DNA from: Ruficoccus amylovorans
GTDB taxonomy: Bacteria > Verrucomicrobiota > Verrucomicrobiia > Opitutales > Cerasicoccaceae
Length of the DNA: 64,000 bases
Direction of reading: 5' to 3'
Assembly: GCF_014230085.1 (NCBI RefSeq)
Contig: NZ_JACHVB010000020.1
Span: 124,001 to 188,000, forward strand
A program made the translations under genes and the position numbers. The notes under the pieces are model-generated. The model did no database searches and was not told where the DNA came from. It was given only the letters and a program-made list of their open reading frames with translations. Positions 41,559-52,892 of this stretch are shown piece by piece (position 1 is the stretch's first letter; the number at the start of each line of letters is the position of its first letter).

Positions 41559-43700
41559 TTACCCAAGTTCCCAGAAGGTAACCTCGGAAACGGCGTAGTC
41601 CCAGGAGCGGCCGCTGCGGCGCAGGGCGAGCGGCAGGTTGACCGGTTCGCGGGCTTCGCGGAATTTCGTCAGGGCGGCGGCGAGGCCGTCGCGGGTGCTG
41701 ACGTTTTCGCCGGTCGCGTCCTTGTAGCCGCCGATCCAGTTCTCCTTTTTTGTCTGGTCCGTGCGCCACTCGTTTGTGCAGGCGATGACGAGCAGCCCAC
41801 CGGGATTGAGCCGTTCATGGACGGCAGAAAGGAACTTCGCCGGGTCGTAAGAGCGCTCCAGCAGGTTCGTTACGAGGATCAGGTCAAAGCCCCGGTAAAG
41901 GTCTTTCATGTTGGCCAGATCGGCCTGCATGAACTCGACCTTGCCGCGCGAGCCGTCGAGCCCGAGGTCTTTCAGGTTCGCCTGCCGGAAATCGAGCAAC
42001 TCGCCCTCACGGGGAATTTCCCACTGGGTGTAGCCCTTGTCGGTCATCTCCACGCCGATGCGGATGGTGCGGGCGGTCGGGTCGAGCGCGAGGACGGAGT
42101 CGAACTCCACCGCCAACTCGAAGGCCGTGCGCCCGACCTTGCAGCCGATTTCCATGGCCTTGCCACGGGGGCGACCCTGCACAGCGGCGAGGCATACCTG
42201 AGCGAGCTTTTCGGGGAAATTCTCCAGCCCGAGCGCGTCGGGGCCGTAGTGTTGCTCGCAGTACGGGACCACGTCGGGGTCGGTCTCGTAGCGGTCGTCG
42301 GGGATGACTACCTCGGCCTCGGCCTCGACGTAACGGAAGCCCGCGTGCTGGTAAAAGTGCCGCCGGAAGGCGTAGCGCGACTGGCGGGTGGCCTCGTTGC
42401 CGGTGGATATCCACGAACCACCCTTGATCAGGTTGTGCTTGGTGTCAAAGGTCGGGGTGGAAAAGTCGTCATAGAGCGGGTGGACCTCGAAGCCGGGCAA
42501 GCCCGCGATGGGCGTCTCGGTATGTTGCCAGACATTGCCGAGGATGTCGTAAAAGCCGTGCCCGAAGCCGTGCCGATCCACCGGGACGGAGGAGGCGGCC
42601 TCCTCCAGATTGAGGTTGCCGGGGGTCTTTTGCCAGGCGTCCATGTCGGGCGTTCCGGTGTGGTCGAGCAGGCGGACCCACTCCTCCTCCGTCGGCAGGC
42701 GCACGGGCTGGCCAGTGCGGGCGGCTTTCCAGTTGCAGAAGGCTTTTGCCTCCAGGTAATTCGTCTCCACCGGCCAGGACCAGGGCATGTCAATCTCCTC
42801 CAACATGCAGCGCAGGCGGTAGGAACCATCGTCGCCGTGCCGCCAGAAGCGCGGCATCCCGCGCCCCTCGTAGGTGGCCCAGTGCCAGCCCTCGTCGGTC
42901 CAGAGGTCGCGGTTCGTGTAGCCGCCGTCCTCGATAAACTCCAGAAACTCGCGGTTGCTGACGAGGTACTTCGACGCCTTGAAAGCAGTCACTTCCGTTT
43001 CGCGGTGGCCGTACTCGTTGTCCCAGCCGTAGAATTTTCCGTGCTCGCGGGATTTGCCCAAAACGACTTCGCCGCCGGGCACGTCAAGCAGTTCGTTGGC
43101 GGGCGGCGCGGTGTCGAGCCGGGCCGGTTCCCAGGCCGGGTGCTTCTGGACTAGGTCGAGCGGGAGCTGGCGGATGAGCACGGACGAGGTTTCCAGGTGG
43201 ATGCGCTCGTGCTCGATCCCCATGAGGATGATCCAGAACGGGCTGCCCCAACCGATGGGTAGCGTGAGCGGCAGCGACGTGATCAAGCCGTCAATGGCGG
43301 CGCGGGCCTTGTCGCGGTACGCCTTGACCGCCTCGGGCGTCGGCCACTCGTAGTGGGCCTCGTTGAGGTCGTCCCAGCTCATTTCGTCCACGCCGATGGC
43401 GCAGAGCGATTCGAGTTTGGGGTCGAGCCGGTGGTCGAGGATTTTGCCCAGCACGAGCTTGTTGATAAAAAAGACCGCCGTGTGGCCGTAGTAGAAAATC
43501 AGCGGATGGCGCAGCGGGTCGGCCCGGGTGGTGTAGGCTTCGGGGCTGGCCAGCGTCTCAAAGAGCGCCTCGTAGGCATCGTAGGTGGCGTGGAAATAGC
43601 TGCGAATTTCCTCGCGTTTGGCTTCGGGGTCGCCGGTGTCGAGGCGGGGTGAATACGGACGGGCGAAGTCGAGCGTCTCGGCGGAATAGAGAGTAGGCAT
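41559..43700 (-). CDS. ovoA: Ovothiol synthase: 5-histidylcysteine sulfoxide synthase with methyltransferase domain (OvoA)
   Basis: Joins cysteine to C5 of histidine using oxygen and non-haem iron, then methylates the imidazole, making ovothiol A. 713 residues. The N-terminal DinB-like domain (to about 200) carries the iron motif GIEHERIHLETS (His-x3-His-x-Glu, about 158-165). The FGE/sulfatase-modifying domain (about 210-475) has LPTEEEWVRLLD, FYDILGNVWQHTETP and IKGGSW. The SAM methyltransferase domain (about 500-713) has AMEIGCKVGRTAFELA. All three domains of OvoA are present. Convergent with ridA. Confidence 0.92.
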   Translation of the reverse strand: MPTLYSAETLDFARPYSPRLDTGDPEAKREEIRSYFHATYDAYEALFETLASPEAYTTRADPLRHPLIFYYGHTAVFFINKLVLGKILDHRLDPKLESLCAIGVDEMSWDDLNEAHYEWPTPEAVKAYRDKARAAIDGLITSLPLTLPIGWGSPFWIILMGIEHERIHLETSSVLIRQLPLDLVQKHPAWEPARLDTAPPANELLDVPGGEVVLGKSREHGKFYGWDNEYGHRETEVTAFKASKYLVSNREFLEFIEDGGYTNRDLWTDEGWHWATYEGRGMPRFWRHGDDGSYRLRCMLEEIDMPWSWPVETNYLEAKAFCNWKAARTGQPVRLPTEEEWVRLLDHTGTPDMDAWQKTPGNLNLEEAASSVPVDRHGFGHGFYDILGNVWQHTETPIAGLPGFEVHPLYDDFSTPTFDTKHNLIKGGSWISTGNEATRQSRYAFRRHFYQHAGFRYVEAEAEVVIPDDRYETDPDVVPYCEQHYGPDALGLENFPEKLAQVCLAAVQGRPRGKAMEIGCKVGRTAFELAVEFDSVLALDPTARTIRIGVEMTDKGYTQWEIPREGELLDFRQANLKDLGLDGSRGKVEFMQADLANMKDLYRGFDLILVTNLLERSYDPAKFLSAVHERLNPGGLLVIACTNEWRTDQTKKENWIGGYKDATGENVSTRDGLAAALTKFREAREPVNLPLALRRSGRSWDYAVSEVTFWELG

Positions 43701-43933
43701 GGTCGCTGAGGGATTAAAATGATACGATGACCTACTACCCTACCCAATCCTCCGGCCCTGACAACCCGGAGATTTATTTTCTTTGCGTCGGCTGAAACAA
43801 CCGAACCTCACTGCGGGATTGATAAAATCCTTAACAGAAAGGCCGGAAAGAAGGGAATATGCGTTTTCCACTCCTTTACGTCCTTCCCGATCTTCCTGTT
43901 AAATCTTTTCTTTTATCAAAATGGCATAAGAGA

Positions 43934-44857
43934 TCAGAGATCGGTGGCGTAGGGCAGCCACTTTTTGATGACTTTGCCCAAGTCGCCCGAGCTGCGAAAC
44001 TCCATCAAAAAGGCGTTGGCCTGGTCGAGCAGTTCGGAGTCGTCCTTGCGGACGGCCCAGGCCAGGTACTCCTCGCTCAGCGAGACCACCATCGGGCTCA
44101 GGCCGTTGCTTTCGTTTTCCGAGGCCATCCACCAGATGATGGGCGAGTCGTCGATAAACATGTCGATCTTGCCCGCCACGAGGTCGGGAAGCGCGTCTTC
44201 GGCGTTTTTATACGGCACGCGTTCGGCGTAGATGAAATTCTCCTGCACGAAGAGGTCGCCGGTCGTCCCGGACTCGACCCCCACCTTGCCCTTGGCGTTG
44301 AGCAGGGCGAGCGTGTTGGTGTACTTGTTGAGGTCGGCGCGGCGCACGAGCGGCATCTGGCCGACCTTCATGTACGGCTGGGTGAAGTTGATCCGGATGG
44401 CCCGCATCTCGGTAAAAGACATGCCCGACATGATGATGTCGATCTGGTTGTCCAGCAGCGCGGGGATGAGCTGGTTGAAGGGCATCTGTACGAACACGAC
44501 TTCACGCCCGAGCTTCGCGCCGAGGGCGCGGGCGGCGTCGGCGTCGATACCGGACACCTTGTCCCCTTGGAGGAAGATGATGGGCGGGCCGCTCGGGTTG
44601 ACCCCGACCCGCAGCGTTTTCACTGACTTGGGCTTGGGCTGCTCACCGGCGAAGTCCGGGGCGAGCGGGCCGTTGCCGCCGTCTTTCTGGGTGGCGGCAG
44701 CGACAGTTTCCCCGGAGAAGTTCGGCGCGGTCGGGCCGTTGCCGTCCGTCGGCTTAAAGGCAAAGGCCGTCAGCAGGCCGAGAAACAGCAGGGAGAGAAG
44801 GCAGGTTTTGAGATGGCCCGTCAGCGGGCGCTTGTTGGAAAATAGCATAGCGGACAA
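43934..44857 (-). CDS. Periplasmic solute-binding protein, amino-acid transporter family 3
   Basis: 307 residues. Signal or anchor helix at about 17-34 (LKTCLLSLLFLGLLTAFAF). A linker with two near-copies of a motif, DGNGPTAPNFSGE and DGGNGPLAPDFAGE, comes before the binding domain, which shows family 3 features: LRVGVNPSGPPIIF, SGIDADAARALGAKLGREV, IDIIMSGMSFTEMRAIRINFTQPYM in pieces, and KVGVESGTTGDLF. The ligand is probably an amino acid. No permease or ATPase lies next to it, which is unusual. ATG at 44848 is an alternative start. Confidence 0.85.
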   Translation of the reverse strand: MSAMLFSNKRPLTGHLKTCLLSLLFLGLLTAFAFKPTDGNGPTAPNFSGETVAAATQKDGGNGPLAPDFAGEQPKPKSVKTLRVGVNPSGPPIIFLQGDKVSGIDADAARALGAKLGREVVFVQMPFNQLIPALLDNQIDIIMSGMSFTEMRAIRINFTQPYMKVGQMPLVRRADLNKYTNTLALLNAKGKVGVESGTTGDLFVQENFIYAERVPYKNAEDALPDLVAGKIDMFIDDSPIIWWMASENESNGLSPMVVSLSEEYLAWAVRKDDSELLDQANAFLMEFRSSGDLGKVIKKWLPYATDL

Positions 44858-44968
44858 TTAGAGGATTGGCGCAGCAATAGCGCAGGGCTTGCGCCGCCGC
44901 AATCCTAAAAGCGGCGGCGCAACTCATTGCCCGGCACTGGCTTGGCAAAAAGCCGGGGGCGGATGAAA

Positions 44969-46927
<1,959 letters not shown>

Positions 46928-47091
46928 AACTAAAATAACTAATGGGGATCAGCCTGTTTAATATTCCTCAAAAGTGCTAGCGGTCAAATGAAAAGTATCT
47001 TTCCGCCCTGCTCGACGAACCAGAAGAGTTCACGGGATCGGGACAGAGCTTTCGGTTTGCCATCGGGAGGGCGGCCGCCAGTCTCGGCTCC

Positions 47092-48195
47092 ATGCAGATC
47101 AACCGGCTCGCCGTTTCGGAGGTTTCTGGAGACAACCAGACCGGGCGTTTTCACGGGTTGATCCGCGAACTGGCGCGTCACATCCCGCACATCGAGCACA
47201 TTGTCGGCGGCAAGGGCATGTCCGGCTGGCAGGCGCGGCTGATTAACGGCCTGCCCCACCGCCGCGACAGTACTCAGGAGTGGTGGCGGCGGCAACGCAG
47301 CATCTTCGCGTACCGGGCCAAATCCAGGTACGTCGAGGACAAGATCCTCGCCATGAATCCGCGCCCGGACCTGTGCCTGCAAATGCTCCAGCACTTTTGC
47401 CCGTTTATGACGTCGCGGCGGCTGCCCTACGTCATCTACCTCGACTACACGATGGCGCAGGCGGCGGAGAACTTTCCCGGCTGGACCCGCGGCCGCAACC
47501 GCCTCCAGCTCGCCTGCCACATCCACGACGAAGGCGTGGCCCTGCGCAACGCGCTTCACCTCTTCAGCTTTACGGAAAACACCCGCCGCTACATCATGCG
47601 ACGTTTTGGCGTGCCGGGCGAGAGAATCACCGCCGTCGGCGTGGGCGGCCCCCACGTGAACAGCGAACCGCGCGCACACCTCGACCCGCTCAAGCTGCTC
47701 TACGTCGGGCACGAGTTCGAGCGCAAGGGCGGACGGACGCTTTACGAAGCCTTCACTCGCCTGCGGACCAAGCATCCCGGCCTGAGCCTGACTGTCGTCG
47801 GTGACGATGCCGAAGCCCCGCCCGAGGGTGTCATCTGTTTGGGTAAAGTCTCCGACCCGGCGCAGATGAACCGCCTCTACCGCGAGGCTGGAGCCTTTGT
47901 CCTGCCCTCGCTCTGCGACCCCTCGCCGCTGGTTATTGTCGAGGCTATGCACCACGGGCTGCCCGTCGTCTCGACGCGCGTGGACGGCATTCCGGAAATG
48001 GTGCTGGACGGAAAAACCGGCCTGCTCGTCCCCCCGCGCGACAGCGCCGCGCTGGCCGACGCGCTCGATGCGCTCATCCGCCGCCCCGAGGCCGAGCGCC
48101 TCGCCATGAGTCGGGCCGGGCGCGCCCACGCGCAAACGCATTTCAACTGGCAGCGCACCGGCGAGAAAACCTGGGAGGTGCTTCAGCGCCTCTGA
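47092..48195 (+). CDS. Glycosyltransferase, GT4 type
   Basis: 367 residues. The C-terminal Rossmann domain shows LKLLYVGHEFERKGGRTLYE (about 200), VICLGKVSDPAQMNRLYREA, AFVLPSLCDPSPLVIVEAMHHGLPVVSTRVDGIPEMV in pieces and GLLVPPRDSAALADAL, which is the retaining GT-B family 4 pattern with the E-x7-E motif (SPLVIVEAM). Acceptor and donor sugars are unknown. It stands alone, so no polysaccharide pathway can be assigned. Confidence 0.88.
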   Translation: MQINRLAVSEVSGDNQTGRFHGLIRELARHIPHIEHIVGGKGMSGWQARLINGLPHRRDSTQEWWRRQRSIFAYRAKSRYVEDKILAMNPRPDLCLQMLQHFCPFMTSRRLPYVIYLDYTMAQAAENFPGWTRGRNRLQLACHIHDEGVALRNALHLFSFTENTRRYIMRRFGVPGERITAVGVGGPHVNSEPRAHLDPLKLLYVGHEFERKGGRTLYEAFTRLRTKHPGLSLTVVGDDAEAPPEGVICLGKVSDPAQMNRLYREAGAFVLPSLCDPSPLVIVEAMHHGLPVVSTRVDGIPEMVLDGKTGLLVPPRDSAALADALDALIRRPEAERLAMSRAGRAHAQTHFNWQRTGEKTWEVLQRL

Positions 48196-48272
48196 ACGCA
48201 CGCTTTCGCGAGAGATTCCGATGGTTTGTTTTTCGAGATAGAGTAATTGTTTAACCTCCTCTAAACAACGCT

Positions 48273-48383
48273 ATGCCTGCGGACTCCACGCTCATTCTCG
48301 GCAGTGCCACCGGCTATCGCTTTTCACAGATAGCACACTTTGTCCGCAGCCTGCGCGGCCGCTGGGCCGAGGGAAACCCTTGA
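48273..48383 (+). pseudogene. Possible remnant of a gene start
   Basis: A 36-codon frame, MPADSTLILGSATGYRFSQI then AHFVRSLRGRWAEGNP and stop. It reads like the first residues of a normal protein that then ends early. Nothing matching continues downstream. It could be a decayed gene or a chance frame. Confidence 0.2.
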
Positions 48384-48423
48384 GTTTATTGGCGGTTGTC
48401 CTCAGGCGAAGGCTGACCGCGCC

Positions 48424-48915
48424 CTAGGGCCGCTGCCAGCAACTGGTGGCGCACTGGCCGGGACCGGAATAGACTTTTACCGTGATGGCGTGGATGGCCA
48501 GTTCGGTGCGGGCGGCGAGATCTTCGCAAAAGCGCCCCAGCAGCCACCCGGAAAGTTCCTCTACGGTGACATTGCGCAGCGGCAACACCAGCACGTCGCG
48601 CCGCAGGAAGGGCAGTCGCTCGTCCCCGAAAATGGCCGTTATCCCGGTCTCGGTTTCCTCTATCCGCAGGTACGGAGAACGCCCCGGCAGGAGGAAACGC
48701 TCGTTCAGCCCGGCACAATAGGCTTCGGCCTGCCGCTTGGCCACCGCGTAGTCGAAGGTCAGGCCGTTGTCGCCGACCTCGGCCGTGATTTCCACGCCGA
48801 CTTGCCAGTTGTGCCCGTGGAGATTTTCGCGATCCGTGGCGGAGAAAATCGTAAAATGCCCGGCGGAAAACTTAAAATGCTCCTTGGCCAGTTCGAGGGT
48901 GGTCAGTTGCGGCAT
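48424..48915 (-). CDS. 6-pyruvoyltetrahydropterin synthase/QueD family protein
   Basis: 163 residues from the ATG at 48915. Zinc ligands in FSAGHF and LHGHNWQV; the catalytic region has YCAGLNERFLLP and YLRIEETETGITAIFGDE. The LNERFLLPGRSPYL pattern fits the 6-carboxy-tetrahydropterin branch only loosely, so a role in queuosine (QueD) or another pterin pathway is left open. queA lies 1.4 kb away, which favours queuosine. The ORF start at 49281 would run through the divergent promoter and is rejected. Confidence 0.8.
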   Translation of the reverse strand: MPQLTTLELAKEHFKFSAGHFTIFSATDRENLHGHNWQVGVEITAEVGDNGLTFDYAVAKRQAEAYCAGLNERFLLPGRSPYLRIEETETGITAIFGDERLPFLRRDVLVLPLRNVTVEELSGWLLGRFCEDLAARTELAIHAITVKVYSGPGQCATSCWQRP

Positions 48916-49111
48916 GGTTTTAGGAAAGTAGCCGCTCCCCTCCCCGACGGAAAGGGGAAAATTTCCCGCTCGCCCTATTCGCTGGATTTCTTTGGCGTCC
49001 GCGTTTTTGTTCCGGTTGCGAGATTGGGGAAAATCGCGCATTGCCAGCGGCGGGGCTGCACTGGCATGAATAACGGCTTCCGAAAACCGACCTTTTTTAC
49101 CCAAGCGAAGC

Positions 49112-50257
49112 ATGATTTTTCTCCTCATCCTCAGTTGCCTCTCACTGCTCATCTGGCTGGTGCTGACGCTGGGCAAGGGCCGCTTCTGGCGGGTGAGACT
49201 CCCGGCCAAGGCTGAGACCGCCCCTGCGATGTGGCCGGAGGTGGTCGCCGTCGTGCCTGCCCGCAACGAGGAAAACGGCATCGGCCAATGCGTGACGGGG
49301 CTGCTCTTGCAGGACTATCCCGGCGGGCTACGCGTGGTGGTGGTCAACGACCACAGCGAAGACGGCACCGTGGCCGAGGCACGGCAGGCGGCCAAGGCGC
49401 TCAAAAAACAGGACCGCCTCAACATCATCAACGCCGAGCCCCTCCCCTCCGGCTGGGCGGGCAAGGTCTGGGCCATGCACCAGGGGATCACGCGCGGCAT
49501 CCCCGCCGAAGACCCCGCCGCCTTCGTCTGGCTGACCGACGCGGATATCTTTCACGGGCCGCAGGTCTTGCGCAGTCTTGTCGCGCAGGCACAGGAGCAG
49601 CGGCTGGCGCTAAATTCCCGCATGGTCATGCTCCGCGCGCTGGCGGCCTGGGAAAAGTTCCTCATCCCGGCCTTTGTTCATTTTTTCCGCCTGCTGTACC
49701 CCTTTGCCCGTGTCAACAACCCCGCTGACCGTCTGGCCGGAGGGGCGGGCGGGTGCATGCTCGTGCGGCGCGAAAGCCTCCGGCAAGCCGGGGGCCTGGA
49801 ACCGATGCGCGGCGCGATCATCGACGACTGCACGCTGGCCGCCCGGCTCAAGCGCACCGGCCCCATCCGACTGGAGCTGACCCGCGACTCGCACAGCTTG
49901 CGCGGTTACGACGGGCTGGACGGCATCCTGCGCATGATCCGCCGCACCGCCTACACCCAGCTTAATTATTCGCCCGCCGTCCTCGTCGGCTGTCTGTTGG
50001 GAATGGCGCTTGTTTTCCTCGTACCGGTGGTTGGGACGTTTTTTGTCCCCGGCCCCTGGCGGGTCGTTCCGCTGGCGGCTTGGGCACTGATGAGCGCGAC
50101 CTACGTACCGATGCTGCGCTTTTACTCCGGCAACCTCCTGACCGCCCCACTCCTGCCGGTCGTGGCGCTGTTTTACCTGAAAGCCACCATCGACTCCGCC
50201 CGCGCCCACCACGCCGGACGCGGCGGCGAATGGAAAGGCCGGTCGGGGAACGTTTGA
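49112..50257 (+). CDS. hpnB: HpnB-like glycosyltransferase, GT2, membrane protein
   Basis: 381 residues. Membrane helix at the N-terminus (LLILSCLSLLIWLVLTL), then a GT2 domain: VVAVVPARNEENGIGQCV, VVVNDHSEDGT, PSGWAGKVWAMHQG and FVWLTDADIFHGP (DxD-like). The acceptor loop has GAIIDDCTLAARLKRTG, and there are two C-terminal helices (about 295-345). This matches hopene-associated HpnB. No other hopanoid genes lie in the window, so its link to hopanoids here is inferred from family only. Confidence 0.82.
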   Translation: MIFLLILSCLSLLIWLVLTLGKGRFWRVRLPAKAETAPAMWPEVVAVVPARNEENGIGQCVTGLLLQDYPGGLRVVVVNDHSEDGTVAEARQAAKALKKQDRLNIINAEPLPSGWAGKVWAMHQGITRGIPAEDPAAFVWLTDADIFHGPQVLRSLVAQAQEQRLALNSRMVMLRALAAWEKFLIPAFVHFFRLLYPFARVNNPADRLAGGAGGCMLVRRESLRQAGGLEPMRGAIIDDCTLAARLKRTGPIRLELTRDSHSLRGYDGLDGILRMIRRTAYTQLNYSPAVLVGCLLGMALVFLVPVVGTFFVPGPWRVVPLAAWALMSATYVPMLRFYSGNLLTAPLLPVVALFYLKATIDSARAHHAGRGGEWKGRSGNV

Positions 50258-50341
50258 GCGTTTGAAAGTGCGACTTCAATCGTCCCCGCCCAGTGCCGCA
50301 TGCCCACTGGCCAATGAGAATTGAGCAATGACAAATGATAA

Positions 50342-51433
50342 ATGAACACCGCCGACTTTGATTACCCGTTACCGCCTGAGCTGATCGCGCAGGTCCCGGC
50401 CCAGCGCCGCGACGAGTCCCGGCTCATGGTGGTGGACCGCCGGACTGGGCAGATCGAGCACACCGTGTTCCGCGAACTCCCGGCCCATGTCCCGGCAGAG
50501 GCGCGCTTTTTCCGCAACTCGGCCGCCGTCTTCAAGGCGCGGCTGCGCGGCCAGCGGGCCACTGGCGGCGCGGTCGAGTGCCTGCTTTTGCACCCCGACG
50601 CGGACAAGCACAGCTTCTGGTGCCTGCTCAAGCCGGGGAAGAAGCTCCCCGTCGGCGGCACCTTTTCCGGCCCCGGCTACCGGGCCGAAGTTCTCGCCCT
50701 CAAACCGACCGGTGAACGGCTCGTGCGCTTTGCGCTGGAGAGCGCAGACAACGTGATCGCGCTGACCGACCGCATCGGAGAGGTTCCCCTGCCCCCTTAC
50801 ATTGAGCGTACCCGCGAGGCCGACCCATCCCTGCGTCGCCTCGACGAGGAACGTTACCAGACCGTTTACGCGGACGAGCGACACAAGGTCGCCGCTGCGG
50901 CCCCCACCGCCGGGCTGCACTTCACGCCGGAGCTTCTGGCCCGGCTGGAAGCCGACGGGGCGACCTTTTACGACGTGCGCCTCCACGTCGGGCTGGACAC
51001 CTTTCAGCCCATCAAAACCGACCGGATCGAGGACCACCTCATCCACCACGAGCTTTACGAAATCCCCGCTGACGCCCGCCGCGCCCTGGCCGGAAGCGAC
51101 AGCACCACGCAGCCCGGGCCGCGTATCTGCGTGGGCACGACCAGCCTGCGCGCCTGCGAGGACTTTATCCGCAAGGCACCTGCAACCGGAGAGGATGAGA
51201 CTTTTATCGGCGAGGCCGGGCTTTTTATCTATCCACCCGACACCTGCCACAGCGCCGAGGGGCTCATCACAAACTTCCACCTTCCGCGTTCGACCCTGCT
51301 GTGCCTGGTCTCGGCATTTCTCACGCCCGGCAGCACTGACGGGATTAAATGGTTGAAAGAGCTCTACGCCGAAGCTATTGACAGACAATACCGTTTCTAC
51401 AGCTACGGTGACGCTATGTTTATTCGGGGTTAA
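50342..51433 (+). CDS. queA: S-adenosylmethionine:tRNA ribosyltransferase-isomerase
   Basis: Transfers and isomerises the ribose of SAM to make epoxyqueuosine in tRNA. 363 residues. Start FDYPLPPELIAQVPAQRRDESRLMV in the usual form; FKARLRGQRATGGAVECLLL; VAAAAPTAGLHFTPELL (about 183); FQPIKTDRIEDHLIHHELYEI; NFHLPRSTLLCLVSAFL near the end. Full length. Confidence 0.96.
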   Translation: MNTADFDYPLPPELIAQVPAQRRDESRLMVVDRRTGQIEHTVFRELPAHVPAEARFFRNSAAVFKARLRGQRATGGAVECLLLHPDADKHSFWCLLKPGKKLPVGGTFSGPGYRAEVLALKPTGERLVRFALESADNVIALTDRIGEVPLPPYIERTREADPSLRRLDEERYQTVYADERHKVAAAAPTAGLHFTPELLARLEADGATFYDVRLHVGLDTFQPIKTDRIEDHLIHHELYEIPADARRALAGSDSTTQPGPRICVGTTSLRACEDFIRKAPATGEDETFIGEAGLFIYPPDTCHSAEGLITNFHLPRSTLLCLVSAFLTPGSTDGIKWLKELYAEAIDRQYRFYSYGDAMFIRG

Positions 51434-51530
51434 GTTTCGGCGGCTCAGGCTTTACATAGTTTTCACACTCTGCCAAATACTGCTAAAATCTTGCCAAACT
51501 CAGGAATATACCTGAGCTGTTTTGCCTCTC

Positions 51531-52037
51531 ATGTCTGATCACGCCAACTTGAACTTCAGCGATCTGGTGGAGACCTATTACACTCCGCTCTACCGTTTCG
51601 CTTACAGTCTGGCGAAAAATGAACATGAAGCGTCCGATCTCACCCAGCAGACTTTCGTCATTTACGCGGAAAAAGGAGACAGCCTGCGCGACTCCTCAAA
51701 GGTCAAGTCCTGGCTCTTCACCACGCTGTACCGGGAGTTTCTGCGCCTGCGCCGGCGAGCGGCTCATGTTACTCCTCAGGAAAACGACATTCTCGAACTT
51801 GAAGCCCCGTCCGTCGAGCCCGGCATCGCCCGCACCCTCGACAGCCAGAGCGCCCTCGACGCCCTTGAGCAAGTCGATGAAGCCTACCGCGCCCCGCTCA
51901 CCCTCTTCTATCTCAAGAGCCTCAGCTACAAGGAAATCGCCGAAACCCTGGACATCCCTATCGGCACGGTCATGTCCCGGCTCTCGCGGGGAAAAGCCCA
52001 ACTGAAAAACATTCTCCTGAGCAGCACCGCCTCCTGA
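51531..52037 (+). CDS. ECF-type RNA polymerase sigma factor
   Basis: 168 residues from the ATG at 51531. Region 2 (YYTPLYRFAYSLAKNEHEASDLTQQTF, in parts) binds -10 DNA and core. Region 4 (LFYLKSLSYKEIAETLDIPIGTVMSRLSRG, about 125-155) is the helix-turn-helix for the -35 box. The next gene, 14 bases on, looks like its anti-sigma factor. The trigger is unknown. Confidence 0.92.
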   Translation: MSDHANLNFSDLVETYYTPLYRFAYSLAKNEHEASDLTQQTFVIYAEKGDSLRDSSKVKSWLFTTLYREFLRLRRRAAHVTPQENDILELEAPSVEPGIARTLDSQSALDALEQVDEAYRAPLTLFYLKSLSYKEIAETLDIPIGTVMSRLSRGKAQLKNILLSSTAS

Positions 52038-52051
52038 TTCACCTTCGCCAC

Positions 52052-52861
52052 ATGGACACTTCACAAGCCAAAGCCATCCTCAGCGCCTACCGGGCAGATA
52101 TGCCCGATGCGGACGATGCTGCCTTTAGCGAAGCCCTCGCCTTGGCCGCGAGCGACCCTGAGTTGAGCCGGTGGTTCGAGGATGAGCAGAACTTCGATGA
52201 AATTTTTTCCGGCAAGCTCAACTCCATCGAGCCCCCCGCCGACCTCAAGGCCAAGCTTCTCGCCCTCGACCCTGCTGCCAAGACGATCCCCTTTCCCGCG
52301 CCCGGCCAGCCCTCCCCTGAGCAACCGTCCTCCGGAGGTATTCTTCCTGGCCAGCGTCCCTGGTGGAAGCGCTCCTCCATCCTCTCCGCCGCCGCCACTG
52401 TCGTCATTTTTCTCGGCTTCGGGCTCGTCCTGCTCGACCCCAACCCGGTGGACGCCGAGCCCGAGTTGGACCAGATCTACGATCGTATCGGAGAGCACTT
52501 TGAGCAGGACCCCAAGCCCGCCCAGAACTCTACCGATCTGGACCAGATTCGAGGCCTGCTGGATGCCTCCGGGCTGCGCTCCCCCGGCCCGTTGCCGCCC
52601 AAGGTGGACGCCTTGGCCGAGGTCGGCTTTGGCAGCTTCACCTTCCGCGACACCACGATCAGCTTTATCGAGATGAAGGGCGACCAGACCTTCTGCCTCT
52701 ACCTGCTCGATCCCACCCTGGCCGGAAACCACGTCCCCGCCGACGGAACCCCGGTCGTGATCCAGCGCAATGACCTGGCCATGCTCGTGTGGCGGGGCAG
52801 CAAAAATCTTTGCGTTTTAATTGTGCGCGGACCAGTTGAAGAAATGAAGGACCTGCTTTAA
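52052..52861 (+). CDS. Putative transmembrane anti-sigma factor
   Basis: 269 residues. A cytoplasmic N-terminal domain (about 1-90) with a helical, acidic start is followed by a Pro-rich linker, one transmembrane helix (about 110-128: ILSAAATVVIFLGFGLVLL) and an exported C-terminal domain. The topology and its place directly after an ECF sigma gene fit an anti-sigma factor; no zinc HxxxCxxC motif is visible, so it would be a non-zinc type. Confidence 0.7.
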   Translation: MDTSQAKAILSAYRADMPDADDAAFSEALALAASDPELSRWFEDEQNFDEIFSGKLNSIEPPADLKAKLLALDPAAKTIPFPAPGQPSPEQPSSGGILPGQRPWWKRSSILSAAATVVIFLGFGLVLLDPNPVDAEPELDQIYDRIGEHFEQDPKPAQNSTDLDQIRGLLDASGLRSPGPLPPKVDALAEVGFGSFTFRDTTISFIEMKGDQTFCLYLLDPTLAGNHVPADGTPVVIQRNDLAMLVWRGSKNLCVLIVRGPVEEMKDLL

Positions 52862-52892
52862 GTTCGCCGATCATCTAACTAAACTGAACCAC

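Noticed and set aside
46984-48201. 405-residue minus-strand frame
   Set aside because: Antisense to the GT4 glycosyltransferase, whose motifs are clear.
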